Positions 44,035 through 53,736 of a DNA stretch of 64,000 nt are shown here, piece by piece; positions within the stretch are counted from its first letter, which is position 1, and every line of letters begins with the position of its first letter. The DNA comes from UBA1268 sp002694955 (GTDB lineage Bacteria; Planctomycetota; Planctomycetia; Pirellulales; UBA1268), in assembly GCA_028066355.1 (NCBI GenBank), contig JALCBP010000001.1, positions 62,001-126,000 of the forward strand. Direction: 5' to 3'. The translations under genes were made by a program, and so were the position numbers. The notes under the pieces are model-generated. The model saw only the letters and a list, made by a program, of their open reading frames with translations. It did not search any database and had not been told where the DNA came from.

Positions 44035-45372
44035 TCAGTCAGAACTGGCCGCTTTGGGCCGACCATCAACGACGGGCCGGCCTATTGAATAGTACAGAAA
44101 CCCGTTGAAAAGCATTTCTTCGCTATCGAATAAATTACGACCGTCAAAAATCACATGACTTGCCATTGCCGCTTTGAGGGCCTTGAAGTCTGGACGACGG
44201 AAGTCGCCCCACTCGGTCACAATCGCCAAGGCATCGGCATTCCTAACGGCATCCAGCGGACTGGATGCATACTCCAGCGCATTGCCATATTTATCTTGAA
44301 TATTACCCATCGCTTCAGGATCAAATACTCGAAGTTTCACTCGAGCTGCCAGAAGTGAATCAATCAGTTCAAGCGATGGGGCATCCCTGATGTCATCTGT
44401 TCGGGGCTTGAAAGCGAGCCCCCAGATCGCTATTCGACGGCCTGCAAGATCACCACCAAAATAATCAGCTATTTTCTTTCCAAGCACTTGCTTCTGTGCA
44501 AGATTGGCGCCATGCACTGCCTGCAAAATTGTTAAGTCACTCAATCGCTCACTCGCCATAAAAGACAACGCTTGAACGTCCTTTGGAAAACAACTTCCTC
44601 CATAACCGGCACCTGGAAACAAGAATGAAAACCCAATCCGACTATCGTGCCCGATGCCTCGCCTTACATCATCAATATTCGCTTCCATTCGCTCACAAAG
44701 ATTTGCCACTTCATTGATAAAACTAATTTTGGTCGCTAGCAGTGAATTCGCGACGTACTTTGTCATCTCGGCACTCTCTGGCGACATGACGAGAAACGGT
44801 CGCTCCGTTCGTAAAAACGACGCGTAGAGTCTTCGGAGTTTTTCGGCAACCTCAGGGGCTCGCACACCCACAACTACCCGGTCAGGACGTTGAAAATCCT
44901 CGATCGCGGCTCCTTCTTTAAGAAATTCTGGGTTGCTTGCAACACAACACTCGCGACCTGTGGCTTCTAGCAACTTTTGTTCAATCATGGCGGCGGTACC
45001 TACAGGCACAGTGCTCTTTGTTACCACGATAACGTCTTTGGCAAGATGAGGTGCTATCGATGACACCACGCTCCAGAGAGCTGTCAAATCAGCTGCTCCA
45101 CTCTCAGTTGGTGGTGTCCCAACTGCGAGAAAAACTATCTCAGCTGAAGCAATGGCCTTTTTCGTATCAGTAGTAAACCGCAGCCGCCCAACCCGTGCAT
45201 TCCGCTCAACGAGTTCCTCTAGACCGGGCTCATAGATTGGAATCCTACCCTCTTTGAGGGAAGAAATCTTCTTGCGGTCAATGTCAAGACACGTGACATC
45301 GCTACCACTGTCCGCAAGACATGTGCCCGTTACTAACCCAACATACCCAGTACCAACGACTGCGATTTTCAT
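44035..45372 (-). CDS. ugd: UDP-glucose 6-dehydrogenase
   Basis: Oxidises UDP-glucose to UDP-glucuronate with two NAD+, supplying glucuronate for polysaccharides or LPS. The 445-residue protein begins with the NAD-binding MKIAVVGTGYVGLVTGTCLA. It has FLAVGTPP and STVPVGTA segments, and the catalytic cysteine motif GGSCFPKDVQALS, then AFKPRTDDIRDAPSLELI. The closely related GDP-mannose dehydrogenase is less likely because the sequence runs straight through the UDP-glucose-type blocks. It starts at ATG 45372, 30 bases after the gyrA stop on the same strand, so it may be read with gyrA. Confidence 0.95.
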   Translation of the reverse strand: MKIAVVGTGYVGLVTGTCLADSGSDVTCLDIDRKKISSLKEGRIPIYEPGLEELVERNARVGRLRFTTDTKKAIASAEIVFLAVGTPPTESGAADLTALWSVVSSIAPHLAKDVIVVTKSTVPVGTAAMIEQKLLEATGRECCVASNPEFLKEGAAIEDFQRPDRVVVGVRAPEVAEKLRRLYASFLRTERPFLVMSPESAEMTKYVANSLLATKISFINEVANLCERMEANIDDVRRGIGHDSRIGFSFLFPGAGYGGSCFPKDVQALSFMASERLSDLTILQAVHGANLAQKQVLGKKIADYFGGDLAGRRIAIWGLAFKPRTDDIRDAPSLELIDSLLAARVKLRVFDPEAMGNIQDKYGNALEYASSPLDAVRNADALAIVTEWGDFRRPDFKALKAAMASHVIFDGRNLFDSEEMLFNGFLYYSIGRPVVDGRPKAASSD

Positions 45373-45402
45373 TCTGGCTGTTTCCTATTCGAGACTGAAA
45401 GG

Positions 45403-48141
45403 CTACTCGCCCTCGGGCACAGTCTCCGCATCTTCCTTCTCGCCAGGTGGCACAGGAACAACTGCAGCTAAAGAATCAGCATCGTCTAGCCTCATGATCC
45501 GAACTCCCTGCGTATTTCGGCCGATAGCCTTAATCTCACCAACATTCACTCGCTGTAGTTTCCCACGAGCAGTCATCATCAAGACTTGATCCTCATCTCG
45601 TACCGAAACAATGGAGACAACCTTGCCATTTCGGGTGGTCGTTTTAATGTCGCGAACTCCCTTACCACCACGACGCTGCGTCCGGTAGCGCATTCCACTC
45701 GACTCTGTTTCAGAGTCGTCAGAACTTGCCCCTGCCGGAAGTTCCCCTTCAGCAAGCGGAGTACCTGCGCCAAACGGCGTACGTTTCCCATAACCTTTTT
45801 CACACACGGTAAGGAGGGTCGCAGAGGGATCCGCAACAACCAGACCAACCAAGCTATCACCTTTACCGAGTTTGATGCCCCGAACACCACTGGTATCACG
45901 ACCCATGGGTCGTGCGTCTGATTCAGGGAAGCGAATAGCCATCCCAGAAGCCGTTGCCAGTACAAGTTCGTCACCCGGTTGCGTAACGACTGCCCCTACA
46001 AGTTCGTCACCTTCCTTGAGTTTCACCGCTATCAAACCTTTTGTCCGCCGTCGGCGATACTGTTCAAGGGGCGTCTTTTTCACGGTGCCGCTTCGAGCGG
46101 CCAGCAATAAACACTGATCTGGGTCATCAAAACCGGAAACGGCGCGACACTCTGCAACCCGCTCACCTTCTTCAAATTCCAGCAGATTTACAAGCGCTCT
46201 GCCTTTTGCGTCACGCGCGAGTTCTGGCAACTCAAAAACTCGCATCGAAAAGACCTTGCCGCGCGTAGTAAAGACCAGCAACCAATCATGAGTGCTTGCA
46301 ACGAAAAAGTGCTCCACAGGATCAGATTCATCGACACGAGCCCCTGTTAATCCCTTTCCACCTCGTCGTTGTGCTCGGTATGTATCAGCCGCAGTCCGCT
46401 TGACGTACCCGGAGCGGGTAATTGTGACAACCATCGTTGCTTCAGTAATCAACTCTGCCATGTCACGGATATCAGCAACTTCACCACTGATCTCAGTTCG
46501 TCGTGGCTCGGCAAACTTGGACTCAATGGCGAGCAAATCAGCCCTTATTAGTTCACGAATATTTGATTCACTCGACAGAATCCGAAGGAATTCACGAATC
46601 TTGATGAGTAACTCTCGATGCTCACCACCGAGCTTTTCTTGCTCAAGATTCACGAGTTGACCAAGCGTGAGACGCAAAACAGCATCAGCCTGAACAGGTG
46701 ACAAACCATACGACTCTGCCTTCCCACGCTCTTCCTGAAGAATCCCAAATCCTTCATCACCGAGTGCCCGCTGTAGCAGAGATGCCGGTGTCTCAATCTG
46801 CATTAAGCGTTGCTTTGCCTCCGCTTGAGACTTAGAACTACGGATAATTTTGATTACTTCATCAATATTCGCCAACGCAACAAGAAGGCCTTCGAGCGTA
46901 TGCTTACGATTCCTCGCTCGCGCAAGAAGATGCTGCGTCCTTCGACGAATAACCGTGGTTCGGTGCCGAAGAAACTCTTCAAGCATGTTTTTGAACGAAA
47001 GCATCCTCGGCTTGCCATCAACTAGCGCAAGAAAGATGAGTGAAAAACTCGTTTGGAGCGGTGAGTATTGATAAAGTTGGTTGAGTACAACGTCCGGATC
47101 AGCATCACGCTTCAACTCTAAAATAAGCCGTACCGGCTCTTTCAGGTCGCTTTCGTTACGAATCGCAGAAATTCCTTTTATACGGTCGTTACTAACCTGA
47201 TCTGCGATTTTTTCCTCAATGGAATCTCGTGTCTGCTGGTAAGGAATCTCTGTAATAACAATACGATTCCGATTTTTCCCAAATTCTTCGACATGAGCCC
47301 GAGCGCGAAGCGTAATTGTACTTCTGCCAGTCAAATACCCTCGAAGTAAAGACTCCCTTCCCATGACAATTCCACCAGTTGGGAAGTCTGGACCCGGGAC
47401 AATTTCAAGCAACTCTGCCATTGATACATCTGGATTATCAATCAATTGAATAAGCCCGCGACACACTTCACCGAGGTTATGCGGAGGAATACTAGTTGCC
47501 ATACCGACAGCAATACCACCGGCTCCATTTACTACCAGGTTGGGGAAACGACTCGGTAGCACAACGGGTTCCGTATTTCGCTCATCATAAGTTGGAACAA
47601 AATCAACCGTATCAAGATTGATGTCATCGAGCATCTGTGCCGCAATAGGCGATAGACGTGCTTCGGTATACCGCATAGCTGCGGCAGGCAATCCGGCTAT
47701 CGACCCAAAGTTGCCCTGCTTGTCAACGAGCACGTGACGCATGTTCCATGATTGGGCCATACGGACGAGTGTCGGATAAATTACACTTTCACCATGTGGA
47801 TGATAATTACCACTCGTGTCACCTGAAATCTTCGCGCACTTTACCCGAGAAGAACCGGGCGACAAATTCAGGTCATTCATAGCAACCAAGATCCGCCGCT
47901 GCGACGGCTTGAGACCATCACGAACATCAGGAAGTGCACGACTGACAATCACGCTCATCGCGTACGTTAGATAACTCTCTTTGAGTTCTTGCTCAATTGG
48001 CAAATCGATCAGCCTGCCACCATCCTCTGGCTGGTTGCTGCCTATTTCGTTCGCTTGAGCGTCATCGGGAGGTCCACTGCCGTTGTTATCTGAGGGCGAC
48101 TTATTTGAAGCATCGTCAGATGGGGTGTTTTCGTCAGCCAA
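45403..48141 (-). CDS. gyrA: DNA gyrase subunit A
   Basis: Breaks and rejoins DNA to introduce negative supercoils, together with GyrB. The core has LPDVRDGLKPSQRRIL, HPHGESVIYPTLVRMAQ and the catalytic tyrosine in MRYTEARLS. The C-terminal beta-pinwheel holds two exact GyrA-box motifs QRRGGKG (about 46352-46371 and 45658-45678), which identifies GyrA over ParC. The position matching E. coli Asp87 is proline. The TTG at 48141 (MADENTPSDD, 912 residues, GGAG about 12 bases upstream) was preferred over the TTG at 48222, whose extra 27 residues look unlike GyrA. About 40 polar residues precede the conserved core. gyrB is not in the window. It is divergent from the GT39 operon. Confidence 0.96.
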   Translation of the reverse strand: MADENTPSDDASNKSPSDNNGSGPPDDAQANEIGSNQPEDGGRLIDLPIEQELKESYLTYAMSVIVSRALPDVRDGLKPSQRRILVAMNDLNLSPGSSRVKCAKISGDTSGNYHPHGESVIYPTLVRMAQSWNMRHVLVDKQGNFGSIAGLPAAAMRYTEARLSPIAAQMLDDINLDTVDFVPTYDERNTEPVVLPSRFPNLVVNGAGGIAVGMATSIPPHNLGEVCRGLIQLIDNPDVSMAELLEIVPGPDFPTGGIVMGRESLLRGYLTGRSTITLRARAHVEEFGKNRNRIVITEIPYQQTRDSIEEKIADQVSNDRIKGISAIRNESDLKEPVRLILELKRDADPDVVLNQLYQYSPLQTSFSLIFLALVDGKPRMLSFKNMLEEFLRHRTTVIRRRTQHLLARARNRKHTLEGLLVALANIDEVIKIIRSSKSQAEAKQRLMQIETPASLLQRALGDEGFGILQEERGKAESYGLSPVQADAVLRLTLGQLVNLEQEKLGGEHRELLIKIREFLRILSSESNIRELIRADLLAIESKFAEPRRTEISGEVADIRDMAELITEATMVVTITRSGYVKRTAADTYRAQRRGGKGLTGARVDESDPVEHFFVASTHDWLLVFTTRGKVFSMRVFELPELARDAKGRALVNLLEFEEGERVAECRAVSGFDDPDQCLLLAARSGTVKKTPLEQYRRRRTKGLIAVKLKEGDELVGAVVTQPGDELVLATASGMAIRFPESDARPMGRDTSGVRGIKLGKGDSLVGLVVADPSATLLTVCEKGYGKRTPFGAGTPLAEGELPAGASSDDSETESSGMRYRTQRRGGKGVRDIKTTTRNGKVVSIVSVRDEDQVLMMTARGKLQRVNVGEIKAIGRNTQGVRIMRLDDADSLAAVVPVPPGEKEDAETVPEGE

Positions 48142-48252
48142 GGGGTGAGTTCTCCCGGGAATAGACCGTTTGGAAAGGCGGTTGATTGAACTTGAAGATA
48201 CCCGCCCCCAGCAGGCGGTCAACCGGCCTTAATATACCTAAAAAACACGATT

Positions 48253-50064
48253 TTGTACGGCTTGACCGGCATCGCTGGTGCTTCTACCCTCCTGCTCCGT
48301 TCCTTTTATCCTCTTTGGGCAACGCTGGTGATATTCAGAAGCCCCTTTATCGCAATCCTAACTATTGTTATTTCGTCTGCTGCCGCCCTCCTACCGGGGC
48401 TTGGCACCGCCCCGCTCTGGGATGATGACGAGCCTAAAAATGCCGCCTGCACAATGACAATGCTCGATTCGGGTGACTGGATTGTGCCTACTTACAACGG
48501 GACTCTTCGTGTTGAAAAGCCGCCGCTTGTCAATTGGATACAAATCCTCGGAGTGTCACTTTTCGGCCGCAACGAGTTTGGCGTTCGCATCGGTTCAACT
48601 TTCCTGACGGTTGGCACGTGCATCCTGACATGGTGGACGGGACGACTTCTTGCTGGGCCACTAGTTGGACTTCTCTCAGGCCTTGTCATGTCAACATGCA
48701 TTTGGACAGGGGTCGGTGGCCGAGCCGCAACCCCTGATGCCTCGCTTGTTTTTTGCACCACGTTGGCTGCAACTATTTATGCCCACGCGATTCAACGAGG
48801 AGCCCTCTCAATGATCACCAAGTGGCATGCTATTGGCATCGGCCTGGCCTGTGGGTTTGCAGTCTTGGCTAAAGGTCCCGTTGGTATCGTCCTTCCAGTG
48901 CTCGCATTCTTCTTCACGTCTTTAGCCCTGCGACAAAACTCTGATTCAATTGATTGGCGATCCTGGCTGTTTACAACTGCCAACTCTTTACGGCTGCTCA
49001 CTATTTTTTCTTTCGCTGCAATAGTCGCACTTCCGTGGTATCTGATGGTTGGCCTGAGAACCAACGGACAGTGGATTACTGATTTCCTTTTTATTCATAA
49101 CGCCGGAAGATTTGCTTCACCTATGGAAGGGCACTCTGGATCAATCTTGTACTATCCAATGATACTTGCCATTGGCATGTTCCCGTGGTCGATCATTCTG
49201 CTCGCTATTCCAACTCACGCCCTATTTCTCTATCGCACAAAACGTCTGACGAGTTGGCACTTCCGTGCTGTTGCTTTTGCGGGATGCTGGGTCCTCGTCT
49301 GGGTTGGTGCTTTCTCACTCGCTGGAACGAAACTCCCTGGCTATATCTGGCCAGCATACCCGGCTATTTCGATTGCTACCGCTCTTTACCTGTCGGATTG
49401 GATTTCTGGACACACTGGCTGGGAGAAACTCGTATTCAGAAATATGACTTCAGACAAAGCTGCGTCAGCAGTCATGCAGATTGGTTGGTTCAGCCTTGCA
49501 GTCGTTGGTGGTGGTTTTATCTGTGGACTTCCAATGATTTCCCATCAATTCGCTCCTGGAAACGAATGGCTCGGGCTTCTTGGATTCCTTCCTATTATGA
49601 CGGCTCTTGCGTGCTTCATTTTACATTCGTGCGGAAAGCGTGGACTTGCAGTTAGTACACTTATTTGCTCATCGGTCTTATTCCTAGCTCTCCTCGGTGG
49701 TGTTGCCGCAGTCCGTCTTGCCCACCATCAAGGCGCTGCAAACCTTCTTGCTGATTTATCGCCTGAACAACGAACTGGCGTCTGGGCCAGTATCAAAACT
49801 CCGCGGCCTAGTCTTGTTTTTTACACAGGCGGCCCAGTCAAGAAACTTTCCAATATAGACGCCGGTATTCAGCATCTTCGTGATACGTCTTTCGCCCGGC
49901 TCGTTGTCCGATCAGAAGACCTCCCTGCGATCTTACCGCTGCTTCCTCCTGAGTTTGAAATCCTCAATGAAAAGCCCCGTTCCTTTGATTCCGGACTCGC
50001 GGTCATTGCAAAAACCCACACTGAAACCCCACGTTCACTCGCTCAAAATTTCCTCCCGCACTGA
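48253..50064 (+). CDS. GT39-type (ArnT/PMT-like) membrane glycosyltransferase
   Basis: A 603-residue integral membrane protein with about 11-12 helices and a soluble C-terminal tail. Just after the first helix it has the acidic motif WDDDEPKNAA, the aspartate-glutamate pair expected in the catalytic loop of PMT/ArnT enzymes. FSLAGTKLPGYIWPAYPA is typical of the last conserved block. These enzymes move a sugar from a polyprenyl-phosphate carrier to a lipid or protein outside the inner membrane. The acceptor and sugar are unknown. No ATG exists before residue 60, so the start is a TTG or GTG (TTG 48253 used here, not certain). A second GT39 and a GT2 follow in the same direction. Confidence 0.85.
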   Translation: MYGLTGIAGASTLLLRSFYPLWATLVIFRSPFIAILTIVISSAAALLPGLGTAPLWDDDEPKNAACTMTMLDSGDWIVPTYNGTLRVEKPPLVNWIQILGVSLFGRNEFGVRIGSTFLTVGTCILTWWTGRLLAGPLVGLLSGLVMSTCIWTGVGGRAATPDASLVFCTTLAATIYAHAIQRGALSMITKWHAIGIGLACGFAVLAKGPVGIVLPVLAFFFTSLALRQNSDSIDWRSWLFTTANSLRLLTIFSFAAIVALPWYLMVGLRTNGQWITDFLFIHNAGRFASPMEGHSGSILYYPMILAIGMFPWSIILLAIPTHALFLYRTKRLTSWHFRAVAFAGCWVLVWVGAFSLAGTKLPGYIWPAYPAISIATALYLSDWISGHTGWEKLVFRNMTSDKAASAVMQIGWFSLAVVGGGFICGLPMISHQFAPGNEWLGLLGFLPIMTALACFILHSCGKRGLAVSTLICSSVLFLALLGGVAAVRLAHHQGAANLLADLSPEQRTGVWASIKTPRPSLVFYTGGPVKKLSNIDAGIQHLRDTSFARLVVRSEDLPAILPLLPPEFEILNEKPRSFDSGLAVIAKTHTETPRSLAQNFLPH

Positions 50065-50090
50065 CTAGAACAATATTTCTGCCTGGAGCT

Positions 50091-51959
50091 ATGTTCATGA
50101 ATCGGTTCATTTCTTTTATGACACGCCACTCTCTGCTGTTTGTTACTGCCGTGGCAATCGTTGTACTTACCTCAGGTTTTGTTGGGGTTCCTTTTTGGGA
50201 TGAAGATGAACCTCGTTTTGCTGCTATTGCTCAGACCATGGTTGAAACAGGCAACTGGACGGTTCCACTATTCAATGGTGAACTTGCAGTCGATAAGCCT
50301 GTACTTATGCATTGGTGTATGGCGGCATGCTTTTCAATTTTCGGGATGAATGAAATTGCTGCCCGTCTACCCGCAGCACTTGCAGCTTTGTTGACCTCCC
50401 TTGCACTCCTTCGGCTGGGGACTCGCTGCTTCAGTGTGGCAACAGGAGTTGTTGCAGCTTTGGCCTATCTCGGCTGCTTACTCGTCGCAATCGAATCTCA
50501 CGCTGCGACTCCAGACTCGATTCTTGTTGCTCTATCGACATGGGCAACAATCCTTCTCATTGAACCTTTTCTCCTTGATCGACAACAGCCAACAAGCAAC
50601 ATAAGGCAGCCTGCTCAATCACGTAACGATTCCTTCGTCAGTGTGTGGCACGCCGTCCTAGCGGGCAGTTTGCTTGGCCTCGGAGTTCTTTGCAAAGGAC
50701 CAATCGGGTATGTCGGTCCCCTCGTCGTCGTCGTGGGATGGGTCTGGCTCTTTCAATGTCTCTCTGGTGAGAAAGAGCAACCTGCTGGCATTCGCCTGAG
50801 AGAGCAGGTGCTCTCAACGCTTCGTCATGTCCTGTCCAGTGGCATTCCGTCCGCTCTTCACACGATCAAACATACTCGACTTCTTGTTGTCACTATCGCT
50901 GCCGTATTTGTGGCTGCACCCTGGTACGTAAGCGTTGGCGTCCAAACTGATTGGGAATGGACGAAAGGATTTTTCTTTGTTCATAACGTTGGCCGATTCG
51001 TAGCCCCCATGGAAAAGCATTCGGGCGGCCTGTTATTCCATCCGCTTACAATGCTTGTCGGCTTTTATCCTTGGAGCTGCTTCTTGCCACTTGCCGTTTT
51101 TGCATCCACACGACAACTGTGGAAAACGTGGAGACAGGGGCAACGTCCACGAATTCAAGAATCACACGCTCCTGCGTTAAGCCTTCTTTTATTTTGGATG
51201 AGTGTCTGGATCGGTGGGTTTTCACTCGCGGCCACCAAACTTCCCAACTATATCATGCCTGCTTATCCGGCCGCTGCTCTCTTGGTTTCCGCGCTGGCTA
51301 TCGAAGCAGTAAAACGCTCGGCGTGGCTTTATCCACGGTGGATGGGAATTGGTATTGGTGGAATCGCCTTCGGAGGAATTGCTACAAGTGTCACGATTCT
51401 GGTTGGATCGTTCTACGGGTTGAATGGTAGTGAGCCAGCAGCACTTATCGGACTGATTCCCTTAGCTGGTGTATTTTGGCTTGTGTGGTGTTCACGACAA
51501 CAGCCGGCCTACGCTGTCACCACTATGGTTTGCCTGGGACTTCTTTATTCTTCCTTGGCAGTTGGCCCAACTGCCGCATGGATTAGCCGCGCAAACACAC
51601 TGCCAGCCTTAATTCGTGAAGCCCACGCACACGCCGGCGGACACGCACGGATAGGGGCATATTCTCAGATCACTCCGAATCTTGTGTATTACGCACATGG
51701 CATTGTCAAACGTTGGGCACCTGATTCTACACGAGCCCAAAAAGCATCTAATTTCCTAGCGACGGGACCAGACGCAGTTCTCGTGATTCCTGAAAATCAA
51801 TTTCATGAATTATCCTCTTTCCTGCCAGAGACCGCTGGAGTTGTCGGCCGTGCCCGACCTTTATTCAAAACCCAGGACTTTCTTCTGGTTGGCAATACGA
51901 AAAAGGCAGAGCGAACAGACCTGAAGCGTAGTGCCTTGCGTCGGAGCATGAAGAAATGA
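50091..51959 (+). CDS. Second GT39-type (ArnT/PMT-like) membrane glycosyltransferase
   Basis: A 622-residue paralogue of the preceding gene with the same plan: a first helix, WDEDEPRFAA (the catalytic acidic pair), about 11 helices and FSLAATKLPNYIMPAYPA in the last conserved block. A polar, serine/arginine-rich stretch of about 90 residues between helices is longer than in the first copy. Both copies keep the acidic pair, so neither looks decayed. ATG 50091 or 50097 starts it, 26 bases after the first copy, and the stop overlaps the GT2 start (ATGA). Two tandem PMT-like enzymes may act on different acceptors or sugars. Confidence 0.88.
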   Translation: MFMNRFISFMTRHSLLFVTAVAIVVLTSGFVGVPFWDEDEPRFAAIAQTMVETGNWTVPLFNGELAVDKPVLMHWCMAACFSIFGMNEIAARLPAALAALLTSLALLRLGTRCFSVATGVVAALAYLGCLLVAIESHAATPDSILVALSTWATILLIEPFLLDRQQPTSNIRQPAQSRNDSFVSVWHAVLAGSLLGLGVLCKGPIGYVGPLVVVVGWVWLFQCLSGEKEQPAGIRLREQVLSTLRHVLSSGIPSALHTIKHTRLLVVTIAAVFVAAPWYVSVGVQTDWEWTKGFFFVHNVGRFVAPMEKHSGGLLFHPLTMLVGFYPWSCFLPLAVFASTRQLWKTWRQGQRPRIQESHAPALSLLLFWMSVWIGGFSLAATKLPNYIMPAYPAAALLVSALAIEAVKRSAWLYPRWMGIGIGGIAFGGIATSVTILVGSFYGLNGSEPAALIGLIPLAGVFWLVWCSRQQPAYAVTTMVCLGLLYSSLAVGPTAAWISRANTLPALIREAHAHAGGHARIGAYSQITPNLVYYAHGIVKRWAPDSTRAQKASNFLATGPDAVLVIPENQFHELSSFLPETAGVVGRARPLFKTQDFLLVGNTKKAERTDLKRSALRRSMKK

Positions 51960-52990
51960 ACCAGCCGACAAGGCATACACCAACAGTAGACGCCCAACTG
52001 ATAGAGCGGCCACAACCTGGACTCCTGTCGATTGTCGTCCCTTGTTACAACGAAGAATCAATCATTGAGGCAACCCATGCCCGCATCTGCAGTATTGCGC
52101 CTCAGTTAGACATGAATGTGGAAGTTCTTTACATCGATGACGGAAGCCACGATAGCACCCTGAAGAAACTAAAGAACCTTGCATCTGAGGACTCGCGTAT
52201 CGCAGTAATTGAGTTTTCTCGGAACTTCGGCCAACAGGCCGCCATGTCAGCCGGTCTCGAAATGGCTCAGGGAGACGCTGTTGTCATTATTGACGCCGAT
52301 CTCCAAGACCCACCAGAAGTTATTATTGAAATGGTTGCCAAATGGCGAACTGGTGTTGACGTTGCATACGGACGTCGCAAGTCACGTGACGGCGAGAGCA
52401 CCTTCAAACTTATAACAGCAAGTCTTTTTTATAGGTTTTTTGCTAGGATGATGCCGTATCCTGTGCCTGTTGATACAGGTGATTTCAAGCTGTGTGATCG
52501 GGCGGTTGTCAATGCTGTCTGTGCACTTCCTGAGAAGCGCCGGTACCTTCGAAACCTCATCCCGTGGGCTGGCTTTACTCACGCTCCTGTCGACTATGAC
52601 CGGGACGCAAGAACTGCCGGAGAAACAAAATACTCTGCCTCGCGCCTGTTCTCCCTCGCAGCTGATGCAGTTCTTCTTTCTTCAGATAAACCCATTCGAT
52701 ACATCTGGTATCTTGCTGCCCTCTTTGCTTCGGTCGGGATCTGTGGACTCATTACAGAGGCTACGTTCTCCACAAAAGAAAATCTTTCTCTTTCAACCCT
52801 TCTTGCTCTTCTCGGTTTCATATCAGCAGCACAAACTGCAGCTATTGCCATCGTTGGGGAATATGTTGTTCGTTGTTACCGAGAAGCCCAAGCCCGACCC
52901 GCATTTGTTATTCGGGAAAAACTTGTTGCTGGAAACAAAGCAGGACCAATGCTTCGAGACGAGGACAACACGAACAACAAACGTAGTTAG
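51956..52990 (+). CDS. GT2 polyprenyl-phosphate glycosyltransferase (DPM/ArnC-like)
   Basis: A 344-residue GT2 enzyme. Residues about 22-235 form the catalytic domain with LSIVVPCYNEESII, YIDDGSHDSTL, EFSRNFGQQAAMSAGLE (a typical ArnC/DPM block), DADLQDPPE and DTGDFKLCDR. The last 100 residues contain two hydrophobic helices (YLAALFASVGICGLI and LLALLGFISAAQTAAIAIVGEYV), which fits a membrane-bound polyprenyl-phosphate glycosyltransferase. It would load a sugar from a nucleotide sugar onto a polyprenyl phosphate for the two neighbouring GT39 enzymes. ATG 51956 overlaps the stop of the second GT39 as ATGA. The sugar is not predictable; the GDP-mannose and UDP-sugar enzymes elsewhere in the window are candidate suppliers. 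Confidence 0.9.
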   Translation: MNQPTRHTPTVDAQLIERPQPGLLSIVVPCYNEESIIEATHARICSIAPQLDMNVEVLYIDDGSHDSTLKKLKNLASEDSRIAVIEFSRNFGQQAAMSAGLEMAQGDAVVIIDADLQDPPEVIIEMVAKWRTGVDVAYGRRKSRDGESTFKLITASLFYRFFARMMPYPVPVDTGDFKLCDRAVVNAVCALPEKRRYLRNLIPWAGFTHAPVDYDRDARTAGETKYSASRLFSLAADAVLLSSDKPIRYIWYLAALFASVGICGLITEATFSTKENLSLSTLLALLGFISAAQTAAIAIVGEYVVRCYREAQARPAFVIREKLVAGNKAGPMLRDEDNTNNKRS

Positions 52991-53046
52991 TTAACAAAAA
53001 ATGCCCGCTGTAGCTTGCACTTGTTTAAACAACACGACTCCTTTGC

Positions 53047-53604
53047 TCAAAGTGCCGCCTCAATTGCTTGAACTAACTCTGGATCTTCCGGCGAAACGCC
53101 TGATTTGAACCGCCCCACAACTGCCCCGTTACGGTCTATAAGAAACTTCTCAAAATTCCAGCCAACATCGCCCGACGGATTGGCAGATTCCGTCAGTGTC
53201 TTATAGAGGGCTGCTTGGCCGGCACCTTTCACTGTTATTTTTGAAAACATGTCAAACGTAACGCCGTAATTTTTTGAGCAGAACGAGGCGATCTCACTAT
53301 CACTTCCGGGCTCCTGTGCGCCGAAGTCGTTTGCTGGAAATCCAAGAATAACAAAACCTTTATCCTTGAAGGTGTCATACAATTTTTGCAAGCCAGCATA
53401 CTGTGATGTGTAGCCACATTGGCTTGCTACATTCACCACGAGCACAACCTTGCCACTGTAATCACTTAGGTCCTTGTCGGTGCCGTCAATCCTCTTCATT
53501 GAGCCAACAAGCGGGGACGCAGCATTACTTGCTGCCGACATCGAAACCATCCCAACAATTAACAGCAACCCAATAGCAAGTCTCATCACGGACACAGAAA
53601 TCAT
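53047..53604 (-). CDS. Exported glutathione peroxidase-family protein (cysteine type)
   Basis: A thiol peroxidase of 185 residues that reduces hydrogen or lipid peroxides. A signal peptide is present (MRLAIGLLLIVGMVSMSAASNA), so it acts in the periplasm. The peroxidatic residue is Cys63 in NVASQCGYTSQY (no selenocysteine). The Gln of FGAQEPG and the Trp-Asn of GWNFEKF complete the catalytic set. The usual FPCNQF reads FPANDF, so that cysteine is absent. Such cysteine enzymes normally depend on thioredoxin rather than glutathione. I chose ATG 53604 because AAGGAG lies 6 bases upstream, rather than ATG 53646. Confidence 0.93.
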   Translation of the reverse strand: MISVSVMRLAIGLLLIVGMVSMSAASNAASPLVGSMKRIDGTDKDLSDYSGKVVLVVNVASQCGYTSQYAGLQKLYDTFKDKGFVILGFPANDFGAQEPGSDSEIASFCSKNYGVTFDMFSKITVKGAGQAALYKTLTESANPSGDVGWNFEKFLIDRNGAVVGRFKSGVSPEDPELVQAIEAAL

Positions 53605-53736
53605 ATTCAACTCCTTACAAATTGGTTCCACCTTACTATGGAACACGAAACGTCAATGAAGTCAGAATGTTCTACTCGAACCAACCGTTATTTACATAAT
53701 AACTGAAACTGAGCTGGTGGCTGCCTGAAAATCCAT

